The notes beneath the pieces were generated by a model. That model ran no database searches and was not told where the DNA came from. It saw nothing but the letters and a program-made list of their open reading frames with translations. Positions 1 to 12,200 of a stretch of 64,000 bases of DNA are shown piece after piece. Numbering within the stretch: the stretch's first letter is position 1; each line of letters begins with the position of its first letter. Source of the stretch: Telopea speciosissima (Eukaryota; Streptophyta; Magnoliopsida; Proteales; Proteaceae). The DNA lies in assembly GCF_018873765.1 (NCBI RefSeq), contig NC_057919.1, forward strand, positions 19,012,698 to 19,076,697, read 5' to 3'. A program made the position numbers and the translations under genes.

Positions 1-164
1 ATCTTATTTGATATTTAGTTGGAAGACTACCTTATTTTATCCTTGTAACCTTCCATCACTAATTAATTGAGGATGGATCAAAATTTGTGCCTTCCGATTG
101 GTATGTTCAGTGGAGCAAGTGGCTGGATTTTTTTTCCCTAATTTAGTTTCTTTGCTTCCCACAG

Positions 165-367
165 ATCTTGGAGAAGATGAATCAGCAAAGAATACCCAAG
201 AAGCTATGCTTGAGAAGGACACAGACTGGCCCTTGGTAGAGTTGAAAGATTGGGACTGTGATCCAACAACCTCAATGTGCAGAGTGAGGCCGTTCACTAA
301 AGTTCAAGGATTGGTCTGTGTACTGGAAATCTGCTTGAAATGTTACTATTATATCGAGGGTAGTTAG
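165..367 (+). CDS. possible last exon of an unidentified plus-strand gene
   Basis: A pyrimidine-rich tract ending in CCCACAG at 158-164 looks like a 3' splice site. It is followed by an open frame (phase needs one base from a previous exon) that reads DLGEDESAKNTQEAM... and ends with TAG at 365-367, about 67 residues. The start is acidic and contains the string DWPLVELKDWDCDP. I do not recognise the family. Upstream exons would lie outside the window. A polyadenylation-type signal about 430 bases downstream supports a gene end here. A second frame stops earlier, so the coding frame itself is uncertain. Confidence 0.3.
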
Positions 368-792
368 CTGTACATATAGAACGGAAAGGAGTGGTGTGCT
401 GTATATTGAGTTGAGAGTAGTAATATCTTGTTGGTTAAACTTCCCCATTAGTACAGTTTCATCTTGCTTCTCTGTTGATTGAGTTAGGTAGTGTAGGAAG
501 CAAACTTTGTGGTGCAGCAGCTGCAGTTTAATGCTACATCAGAACGCATCAACCAACCACTTATCGTCATAACCCAGCTTCTTCTCTTGTTACATCATGC
601 CTCTAGACTGGGCATCCCTGATCATGTGTGAGATGCATGCTAACTAGCTCTCCATCAGGATCTCTGTTTTTTTTATTTTATTTTTTTAATTGGGAAGGGG
701 GGTCTTTCGGCAGTCACTCCACTGGTTAATCTTTGTAATATCATCAGATTGGTGGATCTTGACATTTTCATGTGTTGCCGTTCTTCTGATTC

Positions 793-798
793 AATAAA
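793..798 (+). promoter_or_regulatory. candidate polyadenylation signal AATAAA
   Basis: The sequence TTCAATAAACTT carries a canonical AATAAA hexamer on the plus strand, downstream of the putative terminal exon at 165-367. If that exon is real, 368 to about 820 would be its 3' UTR. A lone hexamer is weak evidence in AT-rich DNA. Confidence 0.3.
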
Positions 799-820
799 CT
801 TATGAAGTGGAGGTGCTTTT

Positions 821-3234
821 ATCTGACTGTTGAGCTCATGGTGTCTTCAATTTAGGTTGGGAATCCAGGTTCATTATGTTTACCAATATGCTGAGATTTG
901 AAGATGTTCCTTTATTCAGTGGAACGTAACTTTCAAGAATTGATTGCACCATATGGTCGTTCAGAATCTACTGCCTCAAAGTTACCAAATAAGCTTATGA
1001 ACTATGTGACATTTTTTTTTACCTCGTCTCCGGAATTTGATTGATATGTGGGTGAAATAGAACAAAGATATACAGCAAGGGTGCAGACTCTAACTCTAAC
1101 CCAGCGCTTGGATTGGGTTCTTTCTGCATGGGGATTGGTAGGCCGAGGTGCTGTGTACTCGGTGAAGAATTTAATATGGTTATTTCTCCACAAGTACAGA
1201 ATCTTTGCTAGTTTTATGATGGTGTGTGCGGAAGCAATCTTCCACTCATCCCGAGAAACCTGCAGTTGACCCATAAAGCAAGGTGTACAGTGTAACCAGT
1301 GTAGATGAACAGCTTCTGAAATGCTGAGGGAATGCCTTGCTTTGTAGTCTTTTTTGCTTCCAAGATCTGGAGTTTGTTGCATGACCACTGCCCTTTTCCT
1401 TAAAAGACATTGATTACTCTCCAATTTGAAGTCCTGACGTTCTGGAATGTCATGTGTTAAATTGGGTTGAGTTTCTTTTTGGGGGGCATGAGTTCATGGT
1501 TAACATCTCTGTCGATTGATTTCCACTTCGCGTTCTTGTCACTGCTTGAAATCTAACCCCAATGATAGGGCCCAATGTACCAACAGAAGTCCCTCACCTT
1601 TCTCAGCATCTCCAACAGAGGAAAACTCTCTTGATGTGCATAGCGGTTGGTCTCCCTAGACATCTTCCAAAGAGTCTTGCCCCTGAAGGCATTAATCCAT
1701 ATCAAGTGATTGGTGGCTAAAACATATCCACATGCTTTTCATTAAGAATTTTCTAAAGAGCACGAGTGATTTTCCATTTGTTACCAAAAAACATCTTGTT
1801 TCTACCTACCACCTGATCAACGAAGCGCTTACCACATCTTTATGTGGTTGATTATTCTGTGCCTCGTCATTGCTACAACTGCACAACTTTAATTAGTTGA
1901 TGAGACCCATAAAGAAGTTTCTGAATCTGCCAGCAGGAGCTTTGGTTGCCAGTTGAATCTGAAATTGTAAAGGCCAACGAATTTAAGAAGCAGGATCAAC
2001 TGAAAAAGAAAATTTTATTCATATTAGAACTTCGATGAAAACAAACAGACTTAAGGTGTCAATTTCCTAAAGGAGTTCAAAGCTAACGTTTTGTTTATTT
2101 TGTTTAATTGTGCAAAACTCCAGGGAAGGAACTGGTGATGACAAGGATTGGGAAGAAATTAGCCAAAGAGAAACGTAGTTTTCACACAAAAAGCCAATGA
2201 TCGAGGTTTAAAACATCCATCACCTCGATGTTTCTTGTTAATGAACTAGTACTCAGTATGATTAATCCTTGCCATTACCAGAATTTCAGTGGTTCACCAA
2301 TTGTACGGTCCAAAGAGAATTGCCACAACCCAGAACACTATGGGCCTGTTGAAACAACACTTAAATAATTTGGGTTCACATGGATGCTTGAGTTTAGACT
2401 GAAAGATCTTCTACTGTGCTTAGAGTTGACACCAACTTCACCCAAACGTGCCCAAGTCATTACTCTCCACAAGTTGCACCAACTTTTAAAGATCATTAAA
2501 CTTGAGCCATCAAAGCTGCCTGAAATCAGTAGAGCCTGCATAAGCTCTCTCTACAGTGAGGCACAAGACTGATTGGTAAGCAAACATGCGAATGAGTGGC
2601 ATGCAACCAGTAGGGAAAGCTGAGATACAAGGGCAAGTAGGAATCTCAACAAACGTGCACCTTTGAAATAAAAAATTCTTGATTTGGGGACCTTAGATTA
2701 TTATCAATGTTTATGCAGTAAGCTGCTTTTATACGTGGTATGTGATAACTCAAAATGGATGCTTTTGTGCCATTTTAGGTTAATTAAGAGGAGGAAAACA
2801 GTCATTTCATAAATCCACGAGATGAAACTAACTTGGTCCCACTATTATTAAAGACAGAGGACAATATTTACTCATGCTACAGAAAAAGCAAATTGAAATC
2901 ATTTCTTTGCATATGGAAACAAACCGTTACTGAATTGCAAAAATTGTCAAAAGCAAAATACGAGTCTCATTTCCTACGGGGTTACTGACAGATTGAACCT
3001 TAATAACTTCTATTTTTTTCCCTTTTCTGTTTTCCCTGGGGGGTTTGTTGAGGAGGGAAGAATACACCTGAATTATGTTAGCTTCAATTATCCTGAGAAA
3101 AATAAACCAAACCGGAGCTGCATGGTGAGAGGATAAGACAAATAGGGCTCATATAAGATCATCTTAATCTGATCTAGTTTGGAACCATAAGAGCGGCGCA
3201 GGCATGGCCAACTTTGGACACCTTGATCTGTGCT
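821..3234. other. intergenic stretch between two convergent gene ends
   Basis: No gene or transposon could be recognised. Open frames here (for example 1002-1424 minus and 2384-2572 plus) begin at non-ATG codons or lack any recognisable domain. The 3' UTR of THO5 must start at 3234 and run toward lower coordinates; I could not fix its end. Confidence 0.5.
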
Positions 3235-6200
3235 CTAACAAGGATAGCCAAGAGTGCATTGTGCGTCTTTCCAAGAGACCATCTTCCTTCTATCTCTTCC
3301 TCTAAAAGATCTAGAAAGCATTGTTCCACTAACTGGCTTGCACAAACCAACATCAACCACTGAAGTACCCTTCCTCGTTTGAGAACATGGGGATTCCTCA
3401 TCCATGAAGAAGTCAAACAGCATCACAAGACAACACACTTGATGAGCCAAGATGTTGTTTTCATAATCACAAGGCAGCATCTTAAGAATGTGAAGATTGA
3501 CCTGGAATACAACAGGGAAAACATGAACCCATCAAAGAAGGAAACTAAAAAACAAAATACAGAAAAAAAACATAAAGAATTTTTGGTTGCCTTCCAGTCT
3601 TGAGTAAGAGTTTTTCATATTCCAAAAAAGATGAAAAAAAATTTGAGAATGCTCCCACAACTAAAATTGGCATTGCACTTATCATGGATGAGCTAACGAG
3701 GAACATTCAAGATGAGGTGTAGTGGTATATGCTTTTTGCTAATGATATTGTTTTGCTGGATGAGACAAAAACAGGGATTAACGCCAAGTTGGAGTTATAG
3801 AGATCAACCTTGGAATCACGAGGTTTTAATATAATTCGATCGAAGACAGAGTATATGGTGTGCAATTTTTGCCCCATGAAGATAATGAAATGGTGAATAT
3901 TAGAGAGAGAGAGAGACCTCAAAGTGATTATTTTAGATATCTAGGGTCAATCATAAATAAAGAAGGTGGTATAGAGGATGATGTTTCACACAAAATTAAA
4001 GTAGGATGGATGAAGTGGAAAGGTGCGTCCAGAGTGGAGTGTGATTATCGTATCCCTCTAAAACTCAAAGGAAAATTTTATAGGACCATCATACGACCGG
4101 ATATGATGTACGGGGCAGAATGTTGGGCAGTTAGGAAACGTGATATAGATAAACTAAGTGTAGCAGAGATGAGGAAGTTGAGACGGATGTGTAGTAAAAC
4201 TAGGAAGGATAAAGTAAGCAATGACCATATTAGAGCTGAGATGGGAGTTGCCCTAATAAACGATAAGCTGCAAAAAAGGCATTTGAGGTGGCATGGCCAT
4301 GTTCAAAGGAGGCCTTGGGATGCCCCAGTACGGAGGAGTGATCTGATCCAGAGTGAAGGAACCAAAAGAGGTATGGCCAGGCCAAAAATGACCCTAGGAG
4401 AAATAGTGAGGAAAGGCATGCATAGTTTAGGTCTTGTTTAAAGTACGACCTCGAATAGAGCTGACTGGAAGGCAAGGATCCATGTAGCCGACCCCATTTA
4501 GGTGGGTAACCACTGAAGAGTTGTTGATGTTGCTGTGCTCCTTTATTTGTACTTGTTTATCGTTTTTGGCTTTTCTCGGATCCATGAACCCGACCCCATT
4601 TAGTTGAGATAAGGTTTAGTTGTTAGTTGTTGTTGTTGTTGTTGTTGTTGTGGCATTCCACTTATATGATTCAACAAAAATAAACCAGGGGGTCTACACA
4701 TTAAGGGTGGAAATTATTAAATGAAACCTATGGAACAAGGACACTGATACATGGTGTTTGATAAGCTAATTTCTGTCAGGGAAAAAAAAAAGCAACACAA
4801 GTGTCAGTGTCAATGTCCAAGTTGGATAAGGGGCATCTGGCTTAGCACAAATTTGAAAAATTGGACTCCCTTTTCATGAAAAAAAATAATAATAATAAAT
4901 CTTCTTGTTACATAGAATGGAACACTCAAGGGAATTTGGCAACTTGACAAAAACAATAAGTGACGGTATAAAACAGGAGTGGAGATATCACCATTCCATA
5001 TAGATTTGAATAAGCTGACCAATTTAATGCAATGAAATAACAACCATATTCAGATAAGTAGGATTTAGTCATTAAGGAGAAAACAGATTTACCTCTGCCT
5101 CCATGGCACGGAGTTCATTGAACCATTCAGAATCATTCCTCTCATAAGAACTTTCTCCTGGAAGAGCACTATACAATGCAAGAGTAAAAACAGGAGGCCT
5201 TAGAGGATATTCCATGCTGATCTTGACCTGACATTTAAGAAAAAGACAAGGGTTAAAATACCGGATGCAATGATAGAATACAAACAGAAAGAGATAAATT
5301 TAGCTACCTTGGCTTCTAAATTTATAGCCCTCTCAGTTTTTCCTATTTTCCTGTTTAAAACCAAGCAGAACTCTTTTACTCCATAGTCCTCCCATGAAAC
5401 CATCTTATGGCATCCAATATTAGCTGCACTTTCTGGCTCTCGCTCAAACTGTGAAGCCTCATCCAGATCACTCTCATCATCCAGGGTGAGTTCTAAATCC
5501 TCGTCAATTTTCTGGAAACTAAGAGATTTTGTTTTTTTAAAAGTAGGAACAACACTCTTGGAAAGCAAAATCAGGCGTCTAGAATGCTCAACATCAGTCA
5601 CTTTTGATACAGGGGTCTTAGCATCTGGGAGCTTAGTGTCATTTATGATGGTTGGAACCTGAACAACAGCTGGTAATTCCCCATCTTCCCTTGCACTCTC
5701 CATCTCTTCCCTCAGTGTGCCAGATCTTCCCTCGGTATCAAGGTCCAAAGGCTCTGCAACTTGTTCCAGAGCAACAGCAGGCAAAGAAGAAACCTGATGA
5801 GGTGAGGGCCCCACAGATGACCAGCTTTGCAAATTGCACAAAGGATTATGCGAGGCCCACGGAACATTTTCATAAGTCAATGGAGGCCATTTAAGCTTCA
5901 TTAAAAAATCAAGCTGTACCCTGTAAGCCAAAAGAATATTTTGAACTTTCAAATTAACTCATACCTTACCACATGGGCAAAAGAAACACTAGACTCATAA
6001 AATTAACACCATTTAAAAAGAAAAAACCATTAGAATAAAAAGGCACATCATATCCAAAGTCCCAACTAAAATGAAACAACAATAAAACCACACATCATGA
6101 AAATTTTTCTAAAAAAAATCCTCAGCACCAAAGACGACTAAAACGGCCTATGTCCTGATTGTTGCAGTACTTTGCTGTACCCCTGAGAAATTTAGTCTAT

Positions 6201-9200
6201 TAGATTTCTCAACTGTCCAAGACTCCAAGTTATACAGAGCAGTGACTCACGCAAGAGCCATCTGAGCCTTTTTCCGAGAGCGAATTCTCTGCACAACTGT
6301 ATGTACCCGATTCTGCTGGCGGTAAAGAGACAGGCCAGAAATAACTGAAGCACTTTTAACTGTTTCACTGCTTGGAATTTCGGAGCTAGTAAGCAGAGGA
6401 GAAGCCTCTGGCAAGAAATCAATTCCTGCCAAATGTTGGGCCCATGTATATGGACAAGAGATCCTCTTTTCATCAAATGTAACAGCATCACCAGCAATGA
6501 GCTTAGCAGACTGCGTCATATCAACCACAAATTGTAATAGTCAGAGGGAAAGAACAGATACATCCGTCCATACATGAAGATATCTTATGACGTGCACAAG
6601 CGAATATCATTACCTGGTGAGGAAGCTCAATGCCAGCGTCATTGGGGAATAAGTTACATAAGATGTTTGTCTCTGGTCCTTCATGGGACCCTTCAATCCC
6701 AACACATACAACATTCAACTTCAGCAAGTATTCAAACTTAAGACTGATCAGTTTTGATGGCTTGGATTCGGAAACCTCCTCATCGTATATATGGAGGATG
6801 ATTTTAAGAGGATGGGATTGATAGATTCCAGCTTGTTCCAGGCTCTCCCTGCCAGGAACCTTCTTCGGTCTCTTTCTTCTTCTCTGGCCATCATCATCCT
6901 CATCAGGTGCATCATCTTCCAACCTATAGGTGTCTGTGTTCGTTGAAGTGCCTGGTCCATGGACATAAAATTAATTGATGTTCAAAACTATGACAAGATC
7001 TGGAGTTTTCAAGACATATGGATAGGTTGATAGCAGAGTCAAAGAGGCGGGACTTGGCACAATGGTAAGGTTGCTTGATTGTGACCTAGTGGTCGCGGGT
7101 AGGAGTCAGGAAACAGCGTCTCTGCGATGCGGGGGTAAGGGTGTGTACACTATGATCATCCCCAGACCCTGCAGTGGCGAGAGCCTCATGCACTGGATAC
7201 ACCCTTTTTTTTTATAGCAGAGTCAAACAAATAAGTTGAATGATTCAATGAAATAGTCAAAAAAATGTTAGACGAGAACCCACATGGTAAATCACCTACC
7301 ATTGGGTGTTACTATCAATTCTATACTTGGAGAAAAGGAAAGAACAGTTGGAGAGATTCTGAAAGGCTTGTGTGCACTAACAAAATTTAAAAAAAACACT
7401 CAAACTTCTAGCAAAAAAGAGTCAGAAAATTTAATCGTCATTTACAGGACCAGCTGTATATTTGAGGTGGTAGTGAATTACCAGCATCCTTAGTTGCCTG
7501 CTGGTGGGCAAAAGCCTGAGCATCCTTCATACTTCCTACTATCTCCATATCAACGTTCTCTCCAAAAGCTTCCTTCTGAGCCAATAACTGGGAGTAAATC
7601 ACATAGAGAGGAGGTGGAAGTAATTCTGCCGAATGGTGCTGCTTCAATTTCTTTGTATGCAGGACACCAAGCTGATGCTGCACTGGCAAGGATGCTTTCT
7701 TAAGAGACTTCAAGTGTGAAGGGAGACTTGACAAGAACTTCTTGCGATTTGCAATGGTCTCCAGAAGATTTTTCTTGTGCTGCTCCAGTTTCTCATGAAG
7801 TTTGCAGAGTTCTTTTCGCTGTTTCAAAGGCAAAGAAACATACTAATTAACCATAGCCAGAATGAAAAAAATATATATATAATAGAATCATGATTCGTTT
7901 CTAAAGGCTCCACTAATATCAAAATAAGAAAATTTTGCAATCAATCTCTGACCAAGATGCACAAAGACCAAAAAGAATATATTAGGCACCCATTCAAAAG
8001 GCCGAATGAGAAAAAAAAAATTAAAGCATGTAACACAATTTGGCATGTGCTAGCAGCAATATATGTAGCTTCAATATATGCAAACTTACCAAAACTTTTT
8101 TATTAATAGCAGATTTTATTCAATCAAATAATAGGCCTGCCACCTCAAAAGTTATAAGAGGACACACCAACCACGCCACTATCCCACATCCACTGCCCTA
8201 GATATGGCCTTAAAGAATTTAGAAAAGCTCCAATTTTTGCCAACAAATCTACTGCAGTCTCCACTATCTAGCTCTCCATTAGAACGAGTATTCCAATGAG
8301 CACACATTTCTCATCACTGAACTGGTCAACCCAGCTGATTCTAGTTTTCAAACATGTGTATGGTTGATTTGCAGCATCAAACAGATATCATGAGGAATAT
8401 AATATGAGACAAGAAAAATTTTGACATGATGATCCTACCCTGAAAAAAAACATTTGCTCATCCTTAGAGATGCAGATGCAGATCTGTCAATCAACATTTG
8501 AGCCTTGTTCTTACTTCTACAACATTGTCCATCAAGGACTGCATGCTTTGTTTAGAAAGATTTTTTCTTTCTTCTACTGGCTATGCCGATCTTCCTATCT
8601 CTGAGGGTTTTTCTTTCTATCAAATCAAACAGTCAAATCAAGATTAAGGTATTCTGTAACTTCAGGCGCATCAAGCAAGTTGGGTAGAGGTTGCAAGGTA
8701 GTGTGAAAGGACTAGGCATCAGAGGGAGTGAAATCTTTAATGAAGTGGATATCCTAAAGCAAGCCTGGTGGTGGATTCAAGCTAACATCTTTGCAGGTTT
8801 CAAAATTGTCCCACAGGCAGAATCATACATGGAAACAACCAGCAAAGTAAACTGATGATATCTCCCAAACGATAAGTCTGATCAGCCCCAAATTAACAAT
8901 ACTATTAGGTCTCCCTAGGGTCTTCAATACCCCAAAAGTTTATCCCAACCAACAGCAGGATGGAGAGATATTGTATGATCAACAAAAATAGAAACTAGGT
9001 TTCAGAATTAGTAACCTAGCTGTAACTTCACATCAACAAAACCACTCCCCATCAAATTAACAACAGAACATCCACTCAATAATTGGATTAACATTATCAA
9101 ACCCAAGGTAATCCAACAGACAGAATCGAACTCAAGGCCAAACTTTAGAACCTAATATATGCCATCAATCTGATGGTTAAAGTAAGGGAAAGGAAGAGTA

Positions 9201-12200
9201 GAGATCTCGACCATTTTAGACATTAAAAGTGAAGATCTCGATCATTTTAGATATATTAAAAGTGAAGATGGTAAAGTACAAATAAGGGATGAGGACATTA
9301 AGATGAGATGATAAGGTTATTTCTGCAGCCTACTAAATGAAGACACTTCGAGTATTAGTGTTCCAGAAGATTGCATTACCCATCAAGACAACACATGTCG
9401 CAGATATATACGAAAAATTAGGGTGTCTGAAGTAAAAGAAGCTTTAAGATGAAAGTAGGCAAGGCACAAGGCCCAAATGAGGTCCCAATAGAAGTGTGGA
9501 AGAGCTTAGGAATATGAGGTTTATCTTGGCTAACCAAGTTGTTTATTAAGATTATGAGCACAAGGAAAACGCCAAATGAATGGAGGAGAAGCATTGTGAT
9601 TCCAATCTACATACATAAAGGTGACATTCAGAGCTGCAATAACTATAGAAGCGTAAAACTAATGAGTCATACTATGAAATTATGGGGGAGGGTTATTGAA
9701 ACCCACCTGAGACAAGAAACTACCATTATGGGGAACCAATTTGGTTTTATGCCAGGAAGATCCACGACAGAAGCTATTTACTTGCTTAGGAGACTCATTG
9801 AAAGATTTAGAGATTGCAAGAAGGATCTCTATATGGTCTTTATTGACCTAGAAAAAGCTTATGATAGAGTCCCTAGAGAGTTAATCTGGCAAATACTAGA
9901 GAAGAGAAGTATTAAATAAATATGTGGACATTATTAAAGAAATGTATGATGATGCGGTGACAAGTGTAAGAACTATGGGGGGCCAAGGTAGAGAATTCCC
10001 ATTAAAACTGGGTTACATCAAGGATCAGCTTTGCACCCTTATTTGTTTGCACTTATCATGGATGATTTAACCAGAGACATTCAAGATGAGGTTCCTTAGT
10101 CTATTCTTTTTGCTGATGATATTGTTTTGGTGGATGAGACAAAAGCAGGGATTAACGCCAAGTTGGAGTTATGGAGATCAACTCTTGAATCAAAATGTTT
10201 TAAGATTTAAGATAAATAGAATGAAGACGGAGTATATGGTGTGTAACATTGATTACACTAAGACAGATAAATGAAGACGGAGTATATGGTGTGTAACATT
10301 GATTACACTAGGACAGATAATGAGGTGGTGAAAATTGATGAGTGAGATTCTGCAAAGCGATTATTTTAGGTATCTGGGCTCAACCATAAATAAAGAAGAT
10401 GATAAAGAGGATGATGGGAGAAGCATCGTGGTTCCAATCTACATAAATAAAGGTGGCATTCAGAGCTGTAATAACTATAGAGGTGTAAAACTAATGAGTC
10501 ATACTATGAAATTATGGGAGAGGGTTATTGAAATCCACCTGAGACAAGAAACTACCATTACAGGGAACCAATTTGGTTTTATGCCAGGAAGATCCACGAC
10601 AGAAACTATTTAATTGTTTAGGAGACTCATGGAAAGATTTAGAAATTGCAAGAAGGATCTCTATATGGTCTTTATTGACCTAGGAAAAGCTTATGATAGA
10701 GTCCCTAGAGAGTTAATCTGGCAAGTACTAGAGAAGAGAAGTATTAAGTAAATATGTGGGCATTATTAAAGAAATGTATGATGGTCCGGTGACAAGTGTA
10801 AGAAACTAAGAACTATGGGGGGCCAAGATAGAGAATTCCCAATTAGAATTGGATTACATCAAGGATCAGCTTTAAGCCCTTATTTGTTTGCGCTTATCAT
10901 GGATGATTTAACCAGAGACATTCAAGATGAGGTTCCTTGTCGTATGCTTTTTGCTGATGATATTGTTTTGGTGGATGAGACAAAAGCAGGGATTAACGCC
11001 AAGTTGGAGTTATGGAGATCAACTTTTGAATCAAAAGGTTTTAAGATTTAAGATAAGTAGAGCGAAGACAGAGTCTATGGTGTGTAACATTGGTTACACT
11101 AGGACAGATAATGAGGTGGTGAAAATTGATAAGAGGGAGATTCTGTAAAGCGATTATTTTAGGTATCTGGGCTCAATCATAGATAAAGAAGGTGATAAGA
11201 GGATGATGTTTAACAGAGAATTAAAATAGGATGGACGAAGTGGAGAGTTGTGTTCAGAGTGTTGTGTGATCGGCGTATTCCTTTAACACTTAAAAGAAAA
11301 ATTTTATAAGTTAAGAAGCATCATATAGATAAACTCAGTGTTGCGGAGATGAGGAGGATGCTGAGATGGATGAATGGCAAAACTAGGATGGATAAAGTAA
11401 CTAATGGTCGTATTAAAGCTGATTTGGGAGTAGCTCCGATACATGATAAGCTACGAGAAAATCGTTTGAGGTGGCAATGTTCAACGGAGGCCTTTGGATG
11501 CTCCAATACGGAGGAGGGATTTGTTTCAAATTGAACGAACTAAAAGAGCCAAGGGCAGAAATGACCTTTAGGAGAAGTGATGAGGAAAGACATGCATAGC
11601 TTGGCCTTGTAGTATGACCTAGAATAGAGCTTATTGGAGGGCAAGGATCCATGTAGCCAACCCCATTTAGTTGGGATAATAAGGCTGAGTAGTTGTTGTT
11701 GTTGTTGTAAACTAGCAAATAGGCCCCCATGCATGGACTACTTAAAAGGACTAAATGATGGGCTTAAATCTGGCCCATTAAGTGGACCAAGCTCAACCAC
11801 AAGGACCCAAACTGGGCTGCTCGATGAGGTAGGCTTGCTGGCCCCTCTTCTCTTCTTCTTTCTTTGAACTACATCAGCTCTGCTCGTCATAGAAGAAACT
11901 CAGCCTCGAGATTTAGACAGGGAGGCGGAAACACCGAAACAGCAGTTACCTTGAAGGGAAGAACTCCTTCATACGCCCAAGGACTGGCCTGAAGTTTCAG
12001 GCGAAAGATCCTCATAGTTAGGTCTCTGATAAATGATAATCAACTAAAAGGCACCCGAACAACAAGTGATTCCGGGGGGGGTGTTAACCAAAGAAGGTTG
12101 AACCTAGCGGAAGAAGGAGAACCAGGTTCTTGTTGCAGTCGATTCTCACAACAGAAGGCACTCTCAGATCTGGTATTCTAGGGTTATCGCCCAAGAAAGG

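Noticed and set aside
1002-1424. 140-residue minus-strand open frame
   Set aside because: No recognisable domain, no splice context, and the plus-strand neighbourhood looks like ordinary intergenic DNA.
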